Positions 35,687 through 44,824 of a DNA stretch of 64,000 bases are shown here, piece by piece (within the stretch, counting starts at the first letter, position 1; each line of letters starts with the position of its first letter). A model generated the notes under the pieces. That model saw only the letters and a list, made by a program, of their open reading frames with translations, searched no databases and was not told the DNA's origin. The stretch is from Leisingera daeponensis (GTDB lineage: Bacteria > Pseudomonadota > Alphaproteobacteria > Rhodobacterales > Rhodobacteraceae). The position numbers and the translations under genes are program-made. The DNA lies in the NCBI RefSeq assembly GCF_019801465.1, contig NZ_JAHVJA010000001.1:310001-374000 (forward strand), in the 5' to 3' direction.

Positions 35687-37204
35687 TCAGCCGTGCTCCA
35701 GCAGCATCAGCTGCAGCGATGCACGCCTGGCGGTATCCTCCAGCCCGACAGCGCGGAAGGCCGCGAGGGCCGCGGTGAGATCGTCAAGATTGCCGTCGGC
35801 GCCATGTGCAAACAGCACCATGCTGCGCAGGATCGCCTCGCCGAGCTGGCCGTTGTCCAGCAGCTGGCGTATGGCAGGCGGCACGCCCGTGTCCGCGGCG
35901 AAGCCCAGTGCAATGGCTTCCGCCAGCGGCGACGGCGCGGCAGCTTCGCCAGGGTGCCCCTGGGCCAGGGCCGCCAGGAAATGATCCGCGGCACCGGAAG
36001 CCTGCGCATCGTGGGCGGCAAGCTCATAGGCCGGCGACAGCAGCCGGATACGCCAGGCCAGGGCCGCAGCCGGTCCGGTGAGCGTTGTCCGCGCCAGAGG
36101 TTCCGCGAAGATATCCGCAAAGACGGTCTCTGTGCCGGCTTCCTGCATGGCCTCCCAGGCGCGGGGCAGGGACTTTGCGATCGCTTCGGCGCTGCCGGAG
36201 TTCAAATCGCTTTCCAGCCGCTGCACGGCGGCCACCCGGTCCCAGATGCCGCCGGACGCCGCCGGTTTGCGGGCGCTGAACAGGCCCAGGTACTGGTTCG
36301 GATTGAGCGCGCCGGCGCGGGCCAGCCGCTCCGCCGCCTCGAGCTGGGCCTTCCAGCCGGCAATGTCGCGCAGGTCGGCCGCAGCGAAGGCGGGCGGCAG
36401 CGGCGCGGTGGGCATGGTTTCGCCAATGGTTTCGAACAGCCGGAAGGTCAGCGGGTCCGGGTCCGAAGGACGGCGCAGCGGCGGAGCCAGCTCAAACAGG
36501 TCCGGGTTCAGGAACCGGTCGAGCAGGTCCATTTGTTCCTTCGGCAGAAGCTCAAGCGCGTAGGCGGTTTCCAGCATCAGCGCCGCGGTCGGCCAGTCGC
36601 CGCGCCGCGCTGCGCAGAAGATCCGGGCGGCATAGCTGTCCGAAAGATGCGGCGAAGCGGTCAGGGCAGCGCAGGAGGCATCCTCGCTGCCGGTGAGCAA
36701 GGTGGCGTCGAACCAGCGGGCGAAACGCTCTTTGCTGTTTGTCGGGCCCGCGTGCTCCACCAGCGCCTGCGAGGGGTCGGTAGCCCCCAGCGCCAGCAGC
36801 CGGTCGAGCCGGGCCAGAAGAATGCGGTCGCCGGTGGCGGCAGGGGGGCGGGTCTCTGACAGCAGCAGCGTGAACAGCAGCGCCTGCATAGCCGGGCTGC
36901 TGCGCACCGGCACGGTTTCGATCAGCCGGGCGATGTCATCGGCCGCGCTGCCGCGCCACAAATCCGCCGGCAGGCCGGTAGCGGCGGCCGGAACAAGCCC
37001 TATCGGCGGCAGAAGTGCCTCCAGCGGGGTGACCGACACCTGCGGCAGGGCTGCGGTCCCGGCGACCGGCGGCTCCAGCAGCACGGTGCCGGGCAGTCCG
37101 CTCCTGGGCTGGGGCTGGTTCAGCCAGTCGATTGCCGCCAGCGGCTCATTGGCAAGCGCGCTGCCTGCCAGCATCACACCGGCGGCAGCCGCCTTAATCC
37201 GCAT
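35687..37204 (-). CDS. Exported helical-repeat protein of unknown function
   Basis: A 505-residue protein with an N-terminal signal peptide (MRIKAAAAGVMLAGSALA). The rest is Ala/Leu-rich and alpha-helical, with the look of TPR-like solenoid repeats and no catalytic motif I recognise. It is sandwiched between a 49-aa membrane ORF (11-base overlap) and xerD (1-base gap), so it belongs to a three-gene unit. A periplasmic scaffolding role is possible but not shown. Confidence 0.75.
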   Translation of the reverse strand: MRIKAAAAGVMLAGSALANEPLAAIDWLNQPQPRSGLPGTVLLEPPVAGTAALPQVSVTPLEALLPPIGLVPAAATGLPADLWRGSAADDIARLIETVPVRSSPAMQALLFTLLLSETRPPAATGDRILLARLDRLLALGATDPSQALVEHAGPTNSKERFARWFDATLLTGSEDASCAALTASPHLSDSYAARIFCAARRGDWPTAALMLETAYALELLPKEQMDLLDRFLNPDLFELAPPLRRPSDPDPLTFRLFETIGETMPTAPLPPAFAAADLRDIAGWKAQLEAAERLARAGALNPNQYLGLFSARKPAASGGIWDRVAAVQRLESDLNSGSAEAIAKSLPRAWEAMQEAGTETVFADIFAEPLARTTLTGPAAALAWRIRLLSPAYELAAHDAQASGAADHFLAALAQGHPGEAAAPSPLAEAIALGFAADTGVPPAIRQLLDNGQLGEAILRSMVLFAHGADGNLDDLTAALAAFRAVGLEDTARRASLQLMLLEHG

Positions 37205-37343
37205 TCAGCACCACAGGCTTGCGCACCTCGGTGCTGGGCGCGCTGAAATCGGCCCCGAACCAGGGGCCGACGTAGGCATAGCCCACCAGCCCGATTGCAG
37301 CCAGAACCGTCAAGTAGACCAAATACTTAATCAATCGCCCCAT
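37194..37343 (-). CDS. Small single-span membrane protein, 49 aa
   Basis: ATG at 37343 opens MGRLIKYLVYLTVLAAIGLV, one clear membrane helix, then a short periplasmic tail ending RKPVVLNAD. Its stop lies inside the next gene (11-base overlap), the pattern of a coupled gene. It is too short for common ORF cut-offs. Codon use matches its neighbours. It heads the unit with the 505-aa exported protein and xerD, divergent from aroK. Confidence 0.75.
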   Translation of the reverse strand: MGRLIKYLVYLTVLAAIGLVGYAYVGPWFGADFSAPSTEVRKPVVLNAD

Positions 37344-37424
37344 AGTGCATCCAATGCCTGTTTCCTGCTCTTTTGCTCAAGTTATATATTCCCTTTTCGG
37401 CAAGATCACGTCATTCACTGAAGA

Positions 37425-38015
37425 ATGAGCGAAAAAGAGCAAATCAGCGGCCAGAAGGCAGCAGCGCCGGTGCCGGGGAAACTGAAGAAGACCATTGTGA
37501 TGGTGGGCATGATGGGGGCCGGAAAGACCGCCGTGGGCCGCGCGCTGGCGGCCCGGCTGGGGGCGCCGTTCCTGGACAGCGATCATGAGATCGAAGCCGC
37601 CGCCAACATGACCATTCCTGAGATATTCGCCCGTGACGGCGAGCCCTTCTTCCGCCAGAAGGAGCGGCAGGTTATTGCCCGGCTTCTGGAGGAGGAGCGC
37701 GGCATACTGTCCACGGGCGGCGGGGCTTTCCTGGCGGAAGAGAATCGGCAGGTGATCACTGAAAAAGGCGTCTCTGTCTGGCTGAATGCCGACCTCGATG
37801 TGCTGTGGAACCGGGTCCGCCACCGGGATACACGGCCGTTGCTGCGCACGGCCGATCCGCGTGCGACACTCAGCAACCTGTATCACCAGCGGGTGCCATT
37901 ATATGCCAAGGCCGATGTGTCAGTGGCCTCGGACGGGCAGGCCTCGATCGAAACCATGGTGGACCGCGTGCTTGATGCGCTGAAGGCCCGCCCCGATGTA
38001 TTGGAGTGGAACTGA
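37425..38015 (+). CDS. aroK: Shikimate kinase
   Basis: A 196-residue P-loop kinase. Walker A GMMGAGKTAVG is near residue 28, the shikimate-binding DSDHEIE near 51, the GGG segment STGGGAFL near 95, and the lid region RDTRPLL near 133. It phosphorylates shikimate in the aromatic amino-acid route. Its TGA overlaps the aroB ATG by one base (TGATG), the common aroK-aroB pair. It is divergent from the xerD unit. Confidence 0.95.
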   Translation: MSEKEQISGQKAAAPVPGKLKKTIVMVGMMGAGKTAVGRALAARLGAPFLDSDHEIEAAANMTIPEIFARDGEPFFRQKERQVIARLLEEERGILSTGGGAFLAEENRQVITEKGVSVWLNADLDVLWNRVRHRDTRPLLRTADPRATLSNLYHQRVPLYAKADVSVASDGQASIETMVDRVLDALKARPDVLEWN

Positions 38016-39121
38016 TGGAGCGCACGGTTCATGTGCCCTTGGGCGATCGCGCCTATGATGTGGTGATTGGCCCGGGCCTGATGGCGCAGGCCGGAGAGCG
38101 GGTCCGGCCGCTGCTGAAACGGCCGCAGGTGGCCGTGCTGACCGATGAGACAGTGGCGGAGAAGCATCTGGACACCCTGCGTGCCGGGCTGGCCGCGGCC
38201 GGGGTGGAGATGACAGCGCTGGCACTGCCGCCGGGCGAGGCAACCAAGGGCTGGCCGCAGTTCACCCGCTCGGTGGAATGGCTGCTGGAGCAGAAGGTGG
38301 AGCGGGGCGATGTCGTCATCGCCTTCGGCGGCGGCGTCATCGGCGATCTGGCGGGTTTCGCCGCGGCAGTGCTGCGCCGGGGCGTGCGGTTCGTGCAGAT
38401 CCCGACTTCGCTGCTGGCACAGGTCGACAGTTCGGTGGGCGGCAAGACCGGCATCAACGCTCCGCAGGGCAAGAACCTGATCGGCGCCTTCCATCAGCCC
38501 TCGCTGGTGCTGGCCGACACCTCGGTGCTGGAAACCCTGACGGCGCGCGATTTCCTGTCCGGCTATGGCGAGGTGGTGAAATACGGCCTGCTGGGTGATG
38601 CGGAGTTTTTTGCCTGGCTGGAACAGAACGGCCCGGCGCTGGCTGCAGGCAATGTGGCGGCGCGGGTCGAGGCGGTGGCGCGCTCGGTTCAGATGAAGGC
38701 TGGCATCGTGGTACGGGACGAGACCGAGCAGGGCGACCGGGCGCTGCTCAACCTGGGCCATACCTTCTGTCACGCGCTGGAGGCGGCGACAGGCTATTCC
38801 GACCGGCTGCTGCATGGCGAAGGCGTCGCGATCGGCTGCGCGCTGGCGTTTGAGCTGTCGTCGAAGCTCGGCCTGTGTTCGCAGGAGGATCCCAGCCGGG
38901 TGCGGGCGCATCTGAAGGCGATGGGCATGAAGACCGATCTCGCCGATATCCCCGGTGATCTGCCGGCCGCCGAAGCGCTGCTGGATCTGATGGGGCAGGA
39001 CAAGAAGGTGGTAGCCGGTCAGCTGCGGTTTATTCTGGCCCGTGGCATCGGCGAGGCCTTTGTGACCGGGGACGTGCCGCCGGAAGCCGTTCTGGAAGTG
39101 CTGCGCAGCGCTGGAGCCTGA
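38015..39121 (+). CDS. aroB: 3-dehydroquinate synthase
   Basis: A 368-residue enzyme that converts DAHP to 3-dehydroquinate using NAD+ and a metal. It shows the NAD-binding GGGVIGDLAGFAAA near residue 107, QVDSSVGGKTGIN near 140, and the metal ligands in GEVVKYGLL and LNLGHTFCHALE near 247. ATG at 38015 overlaps the aroK stop; a GTG at 38006 is less likely. A strong terminator follows. Confidence 0.95.
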   Translation: MERTVHVPLGDRAYDVVIGPGLMAQAGERVRPLLKRPQVAVLTDETVAEKHLDTLRAGLAAAGVEMTALALPPGEATKGWPQFTRSVEWLLEQKVERGDVVIAFGGGVIGDLAGFAAAVLRRGVRFVQIPTSLLAQVDSSVGGKTGINAPQGKNLIGAFHQPSLVLADTSVLETLTARDFLSGYGEVVKYGLLGDAEFFAWLEQNGPALAAGNVAARVEAVARSVQMKAGIVVRDETEQGDRALLNLGHTFCHALEAATGYSDRLLHGEGVAIGCALAFELSSKLGLCSQEDPSRVRAHLKAMGMKTDLADIPGDLPAAEALLDLMGQDKKVVAGQLRFILARGIGEAFVTGDVPPEAVLEVLRSAGA

Positions 39122-39160
39122 GGCGAACAGCAAAACTGCCGGCGCATCGCAGATTTTACC

Positions 39161-39191
39161 AAGGGGCAGCCGGGCAGGCTGCCCCTTTTTT
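39161..39191 (+). terminator. Terminator of aroK-aroB
   Basis: An 11-bp stem (39161-39171 with 39177-39187) around GGGCA, running into TTTTTT. Confidence 0.9.
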
Positions 39192-39268
39192 GTGTTTGAG
39201 TGCGGGGGCAGCGGCGGTCGCACGCGCGGCCTGCCAGTTCCCCTTGTGCTTCCTGCGCTCCGCAGAAC

Positions 39269-39304
39269 CAGAAAAGCCCCCTGGCCGGCGGGCCAGGAGG
39301 CTTT
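39269..39304 (-). terminator. Terminator of ssb
   Basis: AAAGCCCCCTGGCC (39273-39286) pairs with GGCCAGGAGGCTTT (39291-39304) with one mismatch. On the minus strand a short T-run follows. It lies about 40 bases beyond the ssb stop. Confidence 0.75.
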
Positions 39305-39345
39305 GCAATGTTTGACCCGGCGGCCGTATGCCAGGCTGGTCCGGT

Positions 39346-39885
39346 TCAGAACGGGATTTCGTCGTCGTCGATGTTGTGGGAGGCACCGCCGCCGAAGTTG
39401 CCGCCGCCGCCGCCCTGCGGGCCGCTGTCATAACCGCCGCCGTAGCCGCCGCCCTGATTGCCGCCGCCATAGCTGCCGCCGCCCTGGCCGCCGCCGTAGC
39501 CGCCACCGCCGCCGCCACCGCCGCCGCCTTCGCCGCGGCCGTCGAGCATGGTCAGGGTGGAGCCGAAGCCTTGCAGCACGATTTCAGTCGAATACCGGTC
39601 CTGGCCGCTCTGGTCCTGCCATTTGCGGGTTTGCAGCTGGCCTTCGATGTACACTTTGGAGCCTTTACGGAGATACTGTTCGCACACCCGCACCAAACCC
39701 TCGCTAAAGACAGCGACGGAATGCCATTCGGTCTTCTCGCGGCGCTCGCCGGTGTTGCGGTCCTTCCAGGTTTCAGAGGTGGCAATGCGCAGGTTGCAGA
39801 CCTTGCCGCCGTTCTGAAAGCTGCGCACCTCCGGGTCGCGGCCCAGGTTGCCGATGAGCATGACTTTGTTGAGTGAGCCGGCCAT
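39346..39885 (-). CDS. ssb: Single-stranded DNA-binding protein
   Basis: A 179-residue SSB. The OB-fold ([18 protein letters not shown] at the N-terminus, EWHSVAVF near 53) fills about 112 residues. A long Gly/Tyr-rich linker follows (residues ~117-168). The acidic tip DDDEIPF recruits repair and replication partners. The linker is almost pure GG/GY repeats, which produces long false frames on the opposite strand. Confidence 0.96.
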   Translation of the reverse strand: MAGSLNKVMLIGNLGRDPEVRSFQNGGKVCNLRIATSETWKDRNTGERREKTEWHSVAVFSEGLVRVCEQYLRKGSKVYIEGQLQTRKWQDQSGQDRYSTEIVLQGFGSTLTMLDGRGEGGGGGGGGGGYGGGQGGGSYGGGNQGGGYGGGYDSGPQGGGGGNFGGGASHNIDDDEIPF

Positions 39886-40116
39886 GAAGTTCCGTCCTTC
39901 CGTCCTGATTTTCTGTCCTGCAGCGGGACGGACGAATCCGGCCGCCGCCGCGTTTCAGGCACAGTATAGTTCTGTGCCGGGTGTGAAAAGCAGGCATCTG
40001 TGGATGGATTCTGCGGTTTTTGCGCCGGCGGCGCGGCTGTTCACGCCCGTGTTGCTTTAAATTTGCTCCGCATTGGCTATATTTGCGCAAAGTGGGACAG
40101 TGTCAGGACAGCGGAT

Positions 40117-40701
40117 ATGCGCATAGCCGTTGCGGGGTTGGTTATTGCCTTGGTCGGAGCAGGTCAGCCTGCGGCATCCGATATTCTCAGCAGCAAGAAC
40201 AGGCGGGACTTGTTTGCCGCCCATACCAGGGTGCTGGATGGCCGGGCCTCCTCGCAGTACAAGAACTCTGTCCGGCTGCAGCCCAAGACCTATGGGATCC
40301 CGTCAGCTGCCGCCACTCTGCCTTACCGGGGCAAGTACCGGGGCCAGTATCTGGAAATGGCGCGCCATGCTGCCCGCCAGCACGGGGTGCCGGAGGATCT
40401 GTTCCTGCGCCTGGTTCAGCAGGAAAGCAACTGGAACCCGAATGCCAAGTCGCACAAGGGCGCCCTGGGGCTGGCGCAGCTGATGCCGGCCACGGCGCGG
40501 GCGCTGGGGGTCAATCCAGCGGTGCCGAAGCAGAACCTTGAAGGCGGCGCGCGGTATCTGGCGCGCCAGTTCCGCAAGTTCGGCTCCTGGCGCCTGGCGC
40601 TGGCGGCCTATAACGCCGGGCCGGAAGCGGTGCGGAAGTACGGCGGGGTGCCGCCTTACAAGGAAACCCAGCACTACGTGAAGACGATCTGGGGCAGCTG
40701 A
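40117..40701 (+). CDS. Lytic transglycosylase (SLT domain)
   Basis: A 194-residue exported enzyme. A signal peptide (residues 1-22) and a linker are followed by a Slt70-type catalytic domain from about residue 90. [17 protein letters not shown] holds the catalytic glutamate near 103, with [14 protein letters not shown] and [16 protein letters not shown] after it. It cleaves peptidoglycan to 1,6-anhydromuramic products. The start at 40117 is the only ATG that gives a clean signal peptide. Confidence 0.92.
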   Translation: MRIAVAGLVIALVGAGQPAASDILSSKNRRDLFAAHTRVLDGRASSQYKNSVRLQPKTYGIPSAAATLPYRGKYRGQYLEMARHAARQHGVPEDLFLRLVQQESNWNPNAKSHKGALGLAQLMPATARALGVNPAVPKQNLEGGARYLARQFRKFGSWRLALAAYNAGPEAVRKYGGVPPYKETQHYVKTIWGS

Positions 40702-40714
40702 GACTGCTGTCCGG

Positions 40715-40791
40715 TTAACCTGCGGGTAATTTCCCTTAATGCCCCGTTAACTCCGCTGAAGTGCCAAGCATTTGCCTTAATTTTTCGTGAA
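40715..40791 (+). promoter_or_regulatory. Three CtrA-like boxes
   Basis: TTAA-N7-GTAA at 40715-40729, a perfect TTAA-N7-TTAA at 40736-40750, and TTAA-N7-TGAA at 40777-40791. Start-to-start distances are 21 and 41 bases, close to two and four helical turns, so all three face the same side. They precede the TTG-start membrane gene. Confidence 0.65.
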
Positions 40792-40819
40792 TCTGCCCGC
40801 AGGTTCTGGAGGGAATGCA

Positions 40820-41194
40820 TTGTATATCAACAGCTTCGACGAGCGCCTTGAGAGGATTGACTGGCAGCCGAGCGCGGTTCCAACCCGCCAGATGATCGAC
40901 AGCGTGCTGGCCGGCCGCCTGCCGCTGCAGCCGCGCAGCGCGGTGCTGAGCCTGGCCGGGGCGGTCACCGGCATCCTGATCGGCGTCGGGCTGAAGGGCA
41001 TGGGGGTTGCGGGGTCACCCTGGGGACCGGAAACCGGACTGGCCGGTCTGGTCGGCGGCGGACTGGCGCAGGCCGGTCTGGCGGCGTCTGTGGCGGCGGC
41101 TCTGCTGGCGGCAGCCAAAGGCAGCCGGGCGCCGCGCCTGATGCAGTTCGCCTCTATCAACCTGCTGATGATTGCGGTGCTGCTGCTCAGCTGA
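40820..41194 (+). CDS. Small membrane protein of unknown function, TTG start
   Basis: A 124-residue protein. The N-terminal ~45 residues are polar (YINSFDERLERIDWQPSAVP), followed by about three hydrophobic segments. GGAGGG at 40808-40813 is 6 bases ahead of TTG at 40820, which I prefer to an in-frame GTG at 40787 with no ribosome site and lying inside a CtrA-like box. I do not recognise the family. The CtrA-like boxes upstream suggest cell-cycle or motility-linked expression. Confidence 0.75.
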   Translation: MYINSFDERLERIDWQPSAVPTRQMIDSVLAGRLPLQPRSAVLSLAGAVTGILIGVGLKGMGVAGSPWGPETGLAGLVGGGLAQAGLAASVAAALLAAAKGSRAPRLMQFASINLLMIAVLLLS

Positions 41195-41229
41195 AATCAG
41201 CCTCCTGTGGGAGTGGGGAGTGCTGTGGA

Positions 41230-41273
41230 GCCCCATATGCCGCCGCAAGGCTGCGTATGGGGCATTGCTTTTG
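41230..41273 (+). terminator. Terminator of the small membrane protein gene
   Basis: GCCCCATA (41230-41237) pairs with TATGGGGC (41256-41263), with inner GC pairings, followed by ATTGCTTTT. Confidence 0.65.
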
Positions 41274-41330
41274 GCTGCCGCATCAGGCGGTTTGCAGGCG
41301 CCGCCGGATCGCGCTCCGCGGGCTCGCCCC

Positions 41331-41362
41331 AAAAAAAGAGGCCGGGGTGTTTCCCCCGGCCT
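41331..41362 (-). terminator. Terminator of the peptide-type ABC operon
   Basis: AGGCCGGGG (41339-41347) pairs with CCCCGGCCT (41354-41362). On the minus strand it runs into seven T (41337-41331, after one base). Confidence 0.88.
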
Positions 41363-41401
41363 TGCTGTTTCCGCCATGCTCAGGCCCGCAGCCCGGCGCT
41401 G

Positions 41402-43492
41402 CTATTCCGCAGCAACCTTGATCACCGGCTTCATGCGCGCCAGCACCTCGTCGCTGAGATGGCATTTGATCTGGTGGCCGCCTTCCAGCTGCCGGACCGG
41501 GGGCACCTCCTTTTCGCAGAGGCCGCCCGGTACTTCGGATTTCCAGCGGCAGCGGGTCTGGAAGGGGCAGCCCGGCGGCGGATTCATTGCCGAGGGAATG
41601 TCGCCTTCCAGCACGATGTGCTCCTTCTCCACCGAGGTATCGGCAATCGGCACCGCCGACAGAAGGGCCTCGGTATAGGGATGGTAAGGCGGCGAAAACA
41701 CCTGATCGGTATCCCCCAGCTCCACCACATGGCCGAGATACATCACCATCACCCGGTCGGAGAGGTAGCGCACAATCGAAAGATCGTGGGAGATGAACAG
41801 CAGAGTCGTTTTCTCGTTCCGCTGGATTTCCATCAGGAGGTCGGTCACCGCCGCCTGGACTGACACGTCGAGCGCCGAGACGGGTTCGTCCGCCACCACG
41901 ATGCGGGCGCCGCCGGCAAAGGCGCGGGCGATGCCGACACGCTGCTTCTGGCCGCCCGACAGCTGCCGCGGCATCCGGTCGGCAAAGGCGCGGGGCAGCT
42001 TCACCAGGTCCAGCAGTTCCAGCATCCGCTTGCGGCGCTCGGCCTCGGAGTTGCCGATGCCGAAGATTTCCAGCGCCCGCATGATCTGGCGGCCGACGGT
42101 CATCGAGGGGTTCAGCGTGTCGAACGGGTTCTGGAACACCATCTGCACGTCCGAGACGGTCCTGGTGTCGCGCTCCTCGATCGGGATCTGCTCGATATTG
42201 CGGTTGTCGAGCAGGATCTGGCCCTCGGTGGCGGTTTCCAGCCCCATCAGCACCTTGGCGAAGGTGGATTTGCCGCAGCCGGATTCGCCGACGATGGCCA
42301 GGGTTTCGGATTCGCGGGCTTCGAAGCTCAGCGTCTCGTTGGCCTTGACCACTTTGGTGTCGCCGCCCCCGAAAAGGGCGTTGGCAGCCACCTCGTAGTA
42401 TTTCTTGAGGTTGTCCATCTTCAGGATGACCTTGCCGGGGGCGGTCTTTTCCTTCTGCTCGCCCACGGTGATCGGCGCATTCCAGTCGATTTCCTGGAAT
42501 TTCAGGCAGCGGGTTTCGTGCCGGTCGTTGCCGTGCACGGGCGACATCGGGATCACCATGTCCTGATCGCAGCGGCCCGCTTCGAAGTAGTCGCAACGCG
42601 GGCCGAAGTTGCAGCCGGGCGGACGTTCGTGGGGCAGCGGGAAGTTGCCCGGGATTGCCACCAGCGGGCGCGAGTTCTTGTCAGCACCCGGCAGCGGGAT
42701 CGAGCGGAACAGCGCCTGGGTATAGGGGTGCTGCATCTCGTCAAAGACGTCGTGGATCGAGCCGCGCTCCACCGCTTCGCCGGAATACATCACACAGAGC
42801 CGGTCACAGGTTTCCAGAACCAGGCCGAGGTTGTGCGAGATGAACAGCATCGAGGTGCCGTATTTCTTGCCCAGGTCCTTGACCAGCTCAACCACCGCGG
42901 CTTCCACCGTCACATCAAGGGCGGTGGTGGGCTCATCCAGGATCAGCAGGGATGGTTTCGACATCAGCGCCATCGCAATCACGATTCGCTGCTGCTGGCC
43001 GCCCGACAGCTGGTGCGGGAAGGAGTTCAGCATCCGCTCCGGGTCCGGAAGGCGCACGTCGGTTACCACTTCCAGCGCGCGCTGGTAGGCTTCCTTTTCG
43101 CTGACGCCCTCGTGGATCATCGGCACTTCCATCAGCTGCTTGCCGATCTTCATCGCCGGATTGAGCGAGGCCATCGGCTCCTGATAGATCATCGCGATCT
43201 CGTTGCCGCGGATGTCGCGCAGTTCTTCCTTGCTCATTTCCGCCAGGTCGCGGCCCTTGAACTTGATAGTGCCGCCGACGACACGGCCGTTTTTGCCAAG
43301 GTCCTGCATGACGCCAAGCGCAACCGTGGATTTGCCGCAGCCGGATTCACCGACCAGGCCCACGGCTTCGCCGGGCTGCACGGCAACCGAGAAATCCATC
43401 ACCGCCGGGATTTCGCGCAAGCGGGTGAAGAAGGAGATCGACAGCTTGTTAATCTCGAGGATCGGGCCGTCGTAATCTGCCAGTTTGTTCAT
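41402..43492 (-). CDS. Dual-domain ABC ATPase of a peptide/opine-type importer
   Basis: A 696-residue fusion of two ATPase domains equivalent to DppD and DppF. GESGCGKST (Walker A) occurs near residues 53 and 410. The signature LSGGQQQR occurs in the first half and LSGGQKQR in the second. Each half ends in an oligopeptide-type C-terminal extension with spaced cysteines (CNFGPRCDYFEAGRCDQ; CPFQTRCRWKSEVPGGLC), possible metal ligands. It is the last gene of the operon, after a hairpin spacer. Confidence 0.93.
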   Translation of the reverse strand: MNKLADYDGPILEINKLSISFFTRLREIPAVMDFSVAVQPGEAVGLVGESGCGKSTVALGVMQDLGKNGRVVGGTIKFKGRDLAEMSKEELRDIRGNEIAMIYQEPMASLNPAMKIGKQLMEVPMIHEGVSEKEAYQRALEVVTDVRLPDPERMLNSFPHQLSGGQQQRIVIAMALMSKPSLLILDEPTTALDVTVEAAVVELVKDLGKKYGTSMLFISHNLGLVLETCDRLCVMYSGEAVERGSIHDVFDEMQHPYTQALFRSIPLPGADKNSRPLVAIPGNFPLPHERPPGCNFGPRCDYFEAGRCDQDMVIPMSPVHGNDRHETRCLKFQEIDWNAPITVGEQKEKTAPGKVILKMDNLKKYYEVAANALFGGGDTKVVKANETLSFEARESETLAIVGESGCGKSTFAKVLMGLETATEGQILLDNRNIEQIPIEERDTRTVSDVQMVFQNPFDTLNPSMTVGRQIMRALEIFGIGNSEAERRKRMLELLDLVKLPRAFADRMPRQLSGGQKQRVGIARAFAGGARIVVADEPVSALDVSVQAAVTDLLMEIQRNEKTTLLFISHDLSIVRYLSDRVMVMYLGHVVELGDTDQVFSPPYHPYTEALLSAVPIADTSVEKEHIVLEGDIPSAMNPPPGCPFQTRCRWKSEVPGGLCEKEVPPVRQLEGGHQIKCHLSDEVLARMKPVIKVAAE

Positions 43493-43532
43493 TGTCTTTT
43501 CTCCCTGTTGAGGCTGGAAGGGACAGGATCCC

Positions 43533-43579
43533 TTTCATCTGGCCTCAAGTATCCCGGGGGTCCGGGGGCTGGCCCCCGG
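43533..43579 (-). repeat. Dispersed hairpin repeat, copy 2, between permease and ATPase genes
   Basis: On the minus strand, CCGGGGG/CCCCCGG (43579-43562) forms a hairpin. ACCCCCGGGATACTTGAGGC and CAGATGAAA follow (to 43533). The tail matches the repeat at 28968-28991. The element lies between two genes of one operon, so it may affect their relative expression. Confidence 0.6.
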
Positions 43580-43594
43580 TCCCGCCGGTTTGGA

Positions 43595-44809
43595 TCAATC
43601 CTTCAGGCTTTCTTCGCGCAGGCCGTCGGCCAGCAGGTTCAGGCCTAGAACCAGCGTCAGCAGAGCAAAGGCAGGCGGCAGGGCCGGGTGCAGGTAGATC
43701 GACAGCAGCTTGCGGCCGTCATTGATGGTCGATCCCCAATCCGGGCTTTCCGGCGGCAGGCCGAGGCCGAAGAAGCCCAGGGTGCCCAGAAGAATGGTGG
43801 TGTAGCCGATGCGCAGGCAGAAATCGACGATCAGCGGCCCGCGTGCGTTGGGCAGGATTTCCCACAGCATGATGTACCAGGGGCCTTCGCCGCGGGTCTG
43901 CGCCGCCGCCACGTAGTCGCGGGTCTTGATGTCCAGCGTCAGGCCGCGGACGATACGGAACACCGTGGGCGAGTTGACGAAGACCACCGACACGAACACC
44001 ACCAGGATGCCGCCGGGGATGTCGAAGAAATCCATCACGCGGGGCAGGCCCGGAATGGAATAGGCCGGGGTGTTGATCAGGTAACCGCCGTTGGAGACCA
44101 GCTGCAGGTAGAACCAGATGATGATCCCCAGGATCAGCGGCAGCACCAGGTTGCGCACCTTGGGCCGGGTGTAATAGCGCGAGTTCAGCAGCACCCCGAC
44201 AAAGACAATCGGGAAGATGAACAGCACGATCGCCATGTAGTTCGGAACACCGGTGGCGACGATCTCGGGGGTGACCAGCAGGTAGAACAGCAGGATCACC
44301 GGGAAGGCCAGGATCAGGTTGGCGGCAAAGGACAGGGTGGTGTCCAGCCGGCCGCCATAATAGCCCGCAGGAAGGCCGAGTGTGATCCCCACCATGAAGG
44401 CAAAGACGGCCGCCATCGGAGCGATCTTGATGACCTCCCAGGCGCCTTTGACCAGGCGGCTGAACACGTCGCGTGCCAGATTGTCGCCGCCAAGAAGATA
44501 ATAGGGGTAGTCTGCTTCGGAGGCGCCGCTCATCGGCGTGCCGGGCACCTTGTTCTTCATCCCCGAGACCTGAGTCAGCGGATCATGGGTGATGATCATG
44601 TCCATGGCGCCGTAAATGCCGGTGAACACCCAGAACATCACCAGACCGAAGCCGATCATGCCGATGGGACTGTCGAACAGCTTGCCGTAAAGGCCAAGCC
44701 GCCGTTTGAAGCCGATGGAGGCTGCGAAGAGGATTGCCAGCGAAAACCAGACCGGGGACAGCTGGTAGATGATGCGCCCCGCGATTTCGAGTGTGCTTAG
44801 AGGTTCCAT
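43595..44809 (-). CDS. ABC importer permease (DppC type, enlarged)
   Basis: A 404-residue inner-membrane permease. The cytoplasmic loop with ARDVFSRLVKGAWEVIKI precedes the transport domain. The EAA-like region AAAQTRGEGPWYIMLWEILP near 305 contacts the ATPase. It is about 100 residues longer than usual DppC proteins because of an insertion near residues 180-265 carrying extra hydrophobic segments. It lies 15 bases after the partner permease. Confidence 0.9.
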   Translation of the reverse strand: MEPLSTLEIAGRIIYQLSPVWFSLAILFAASIGFKRRLGLYGKLFDSPIGMIGFGLVMFWVFTGIYGAMDMIITHDPLTQVSGMKNKVPGTPMSGASEADYPYYLLGGDNLARDVFSRLVKGAWEVIKIAPMAAVFAFMVGITLGLPAGYYGGRLDTTLSFAANLILAFPVILLFYLLVTPEIVATGVPNYMAIVLFIFPIVFVGVLLNSRYYTRPKVRNLVLPLILGIIIWFYLQLVSNGGYLINTPAYSIPGLPRVMDFFDIPGGILVVFVSVVFVNSPTVFRIVRGLTLDIKTRDYVAAAQTRGEGPWYIMLWEILPNARGPLIVDFCLRIGYTTILLGTLGFFGLGLPPESPDWGSTINDGRKLLSIYLHPALPPAFALLTLVLGLNLLADGLREESLKD

Positions 44810-44824
44810 GCTCTGCTGCCTTCC

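Noticed and set aside
39328-39876. An Ala-rich plus-strand frame opposite ssb
   Set aside because: It is produced by the Gly-rich linker of SSB read backwards; no independent support.
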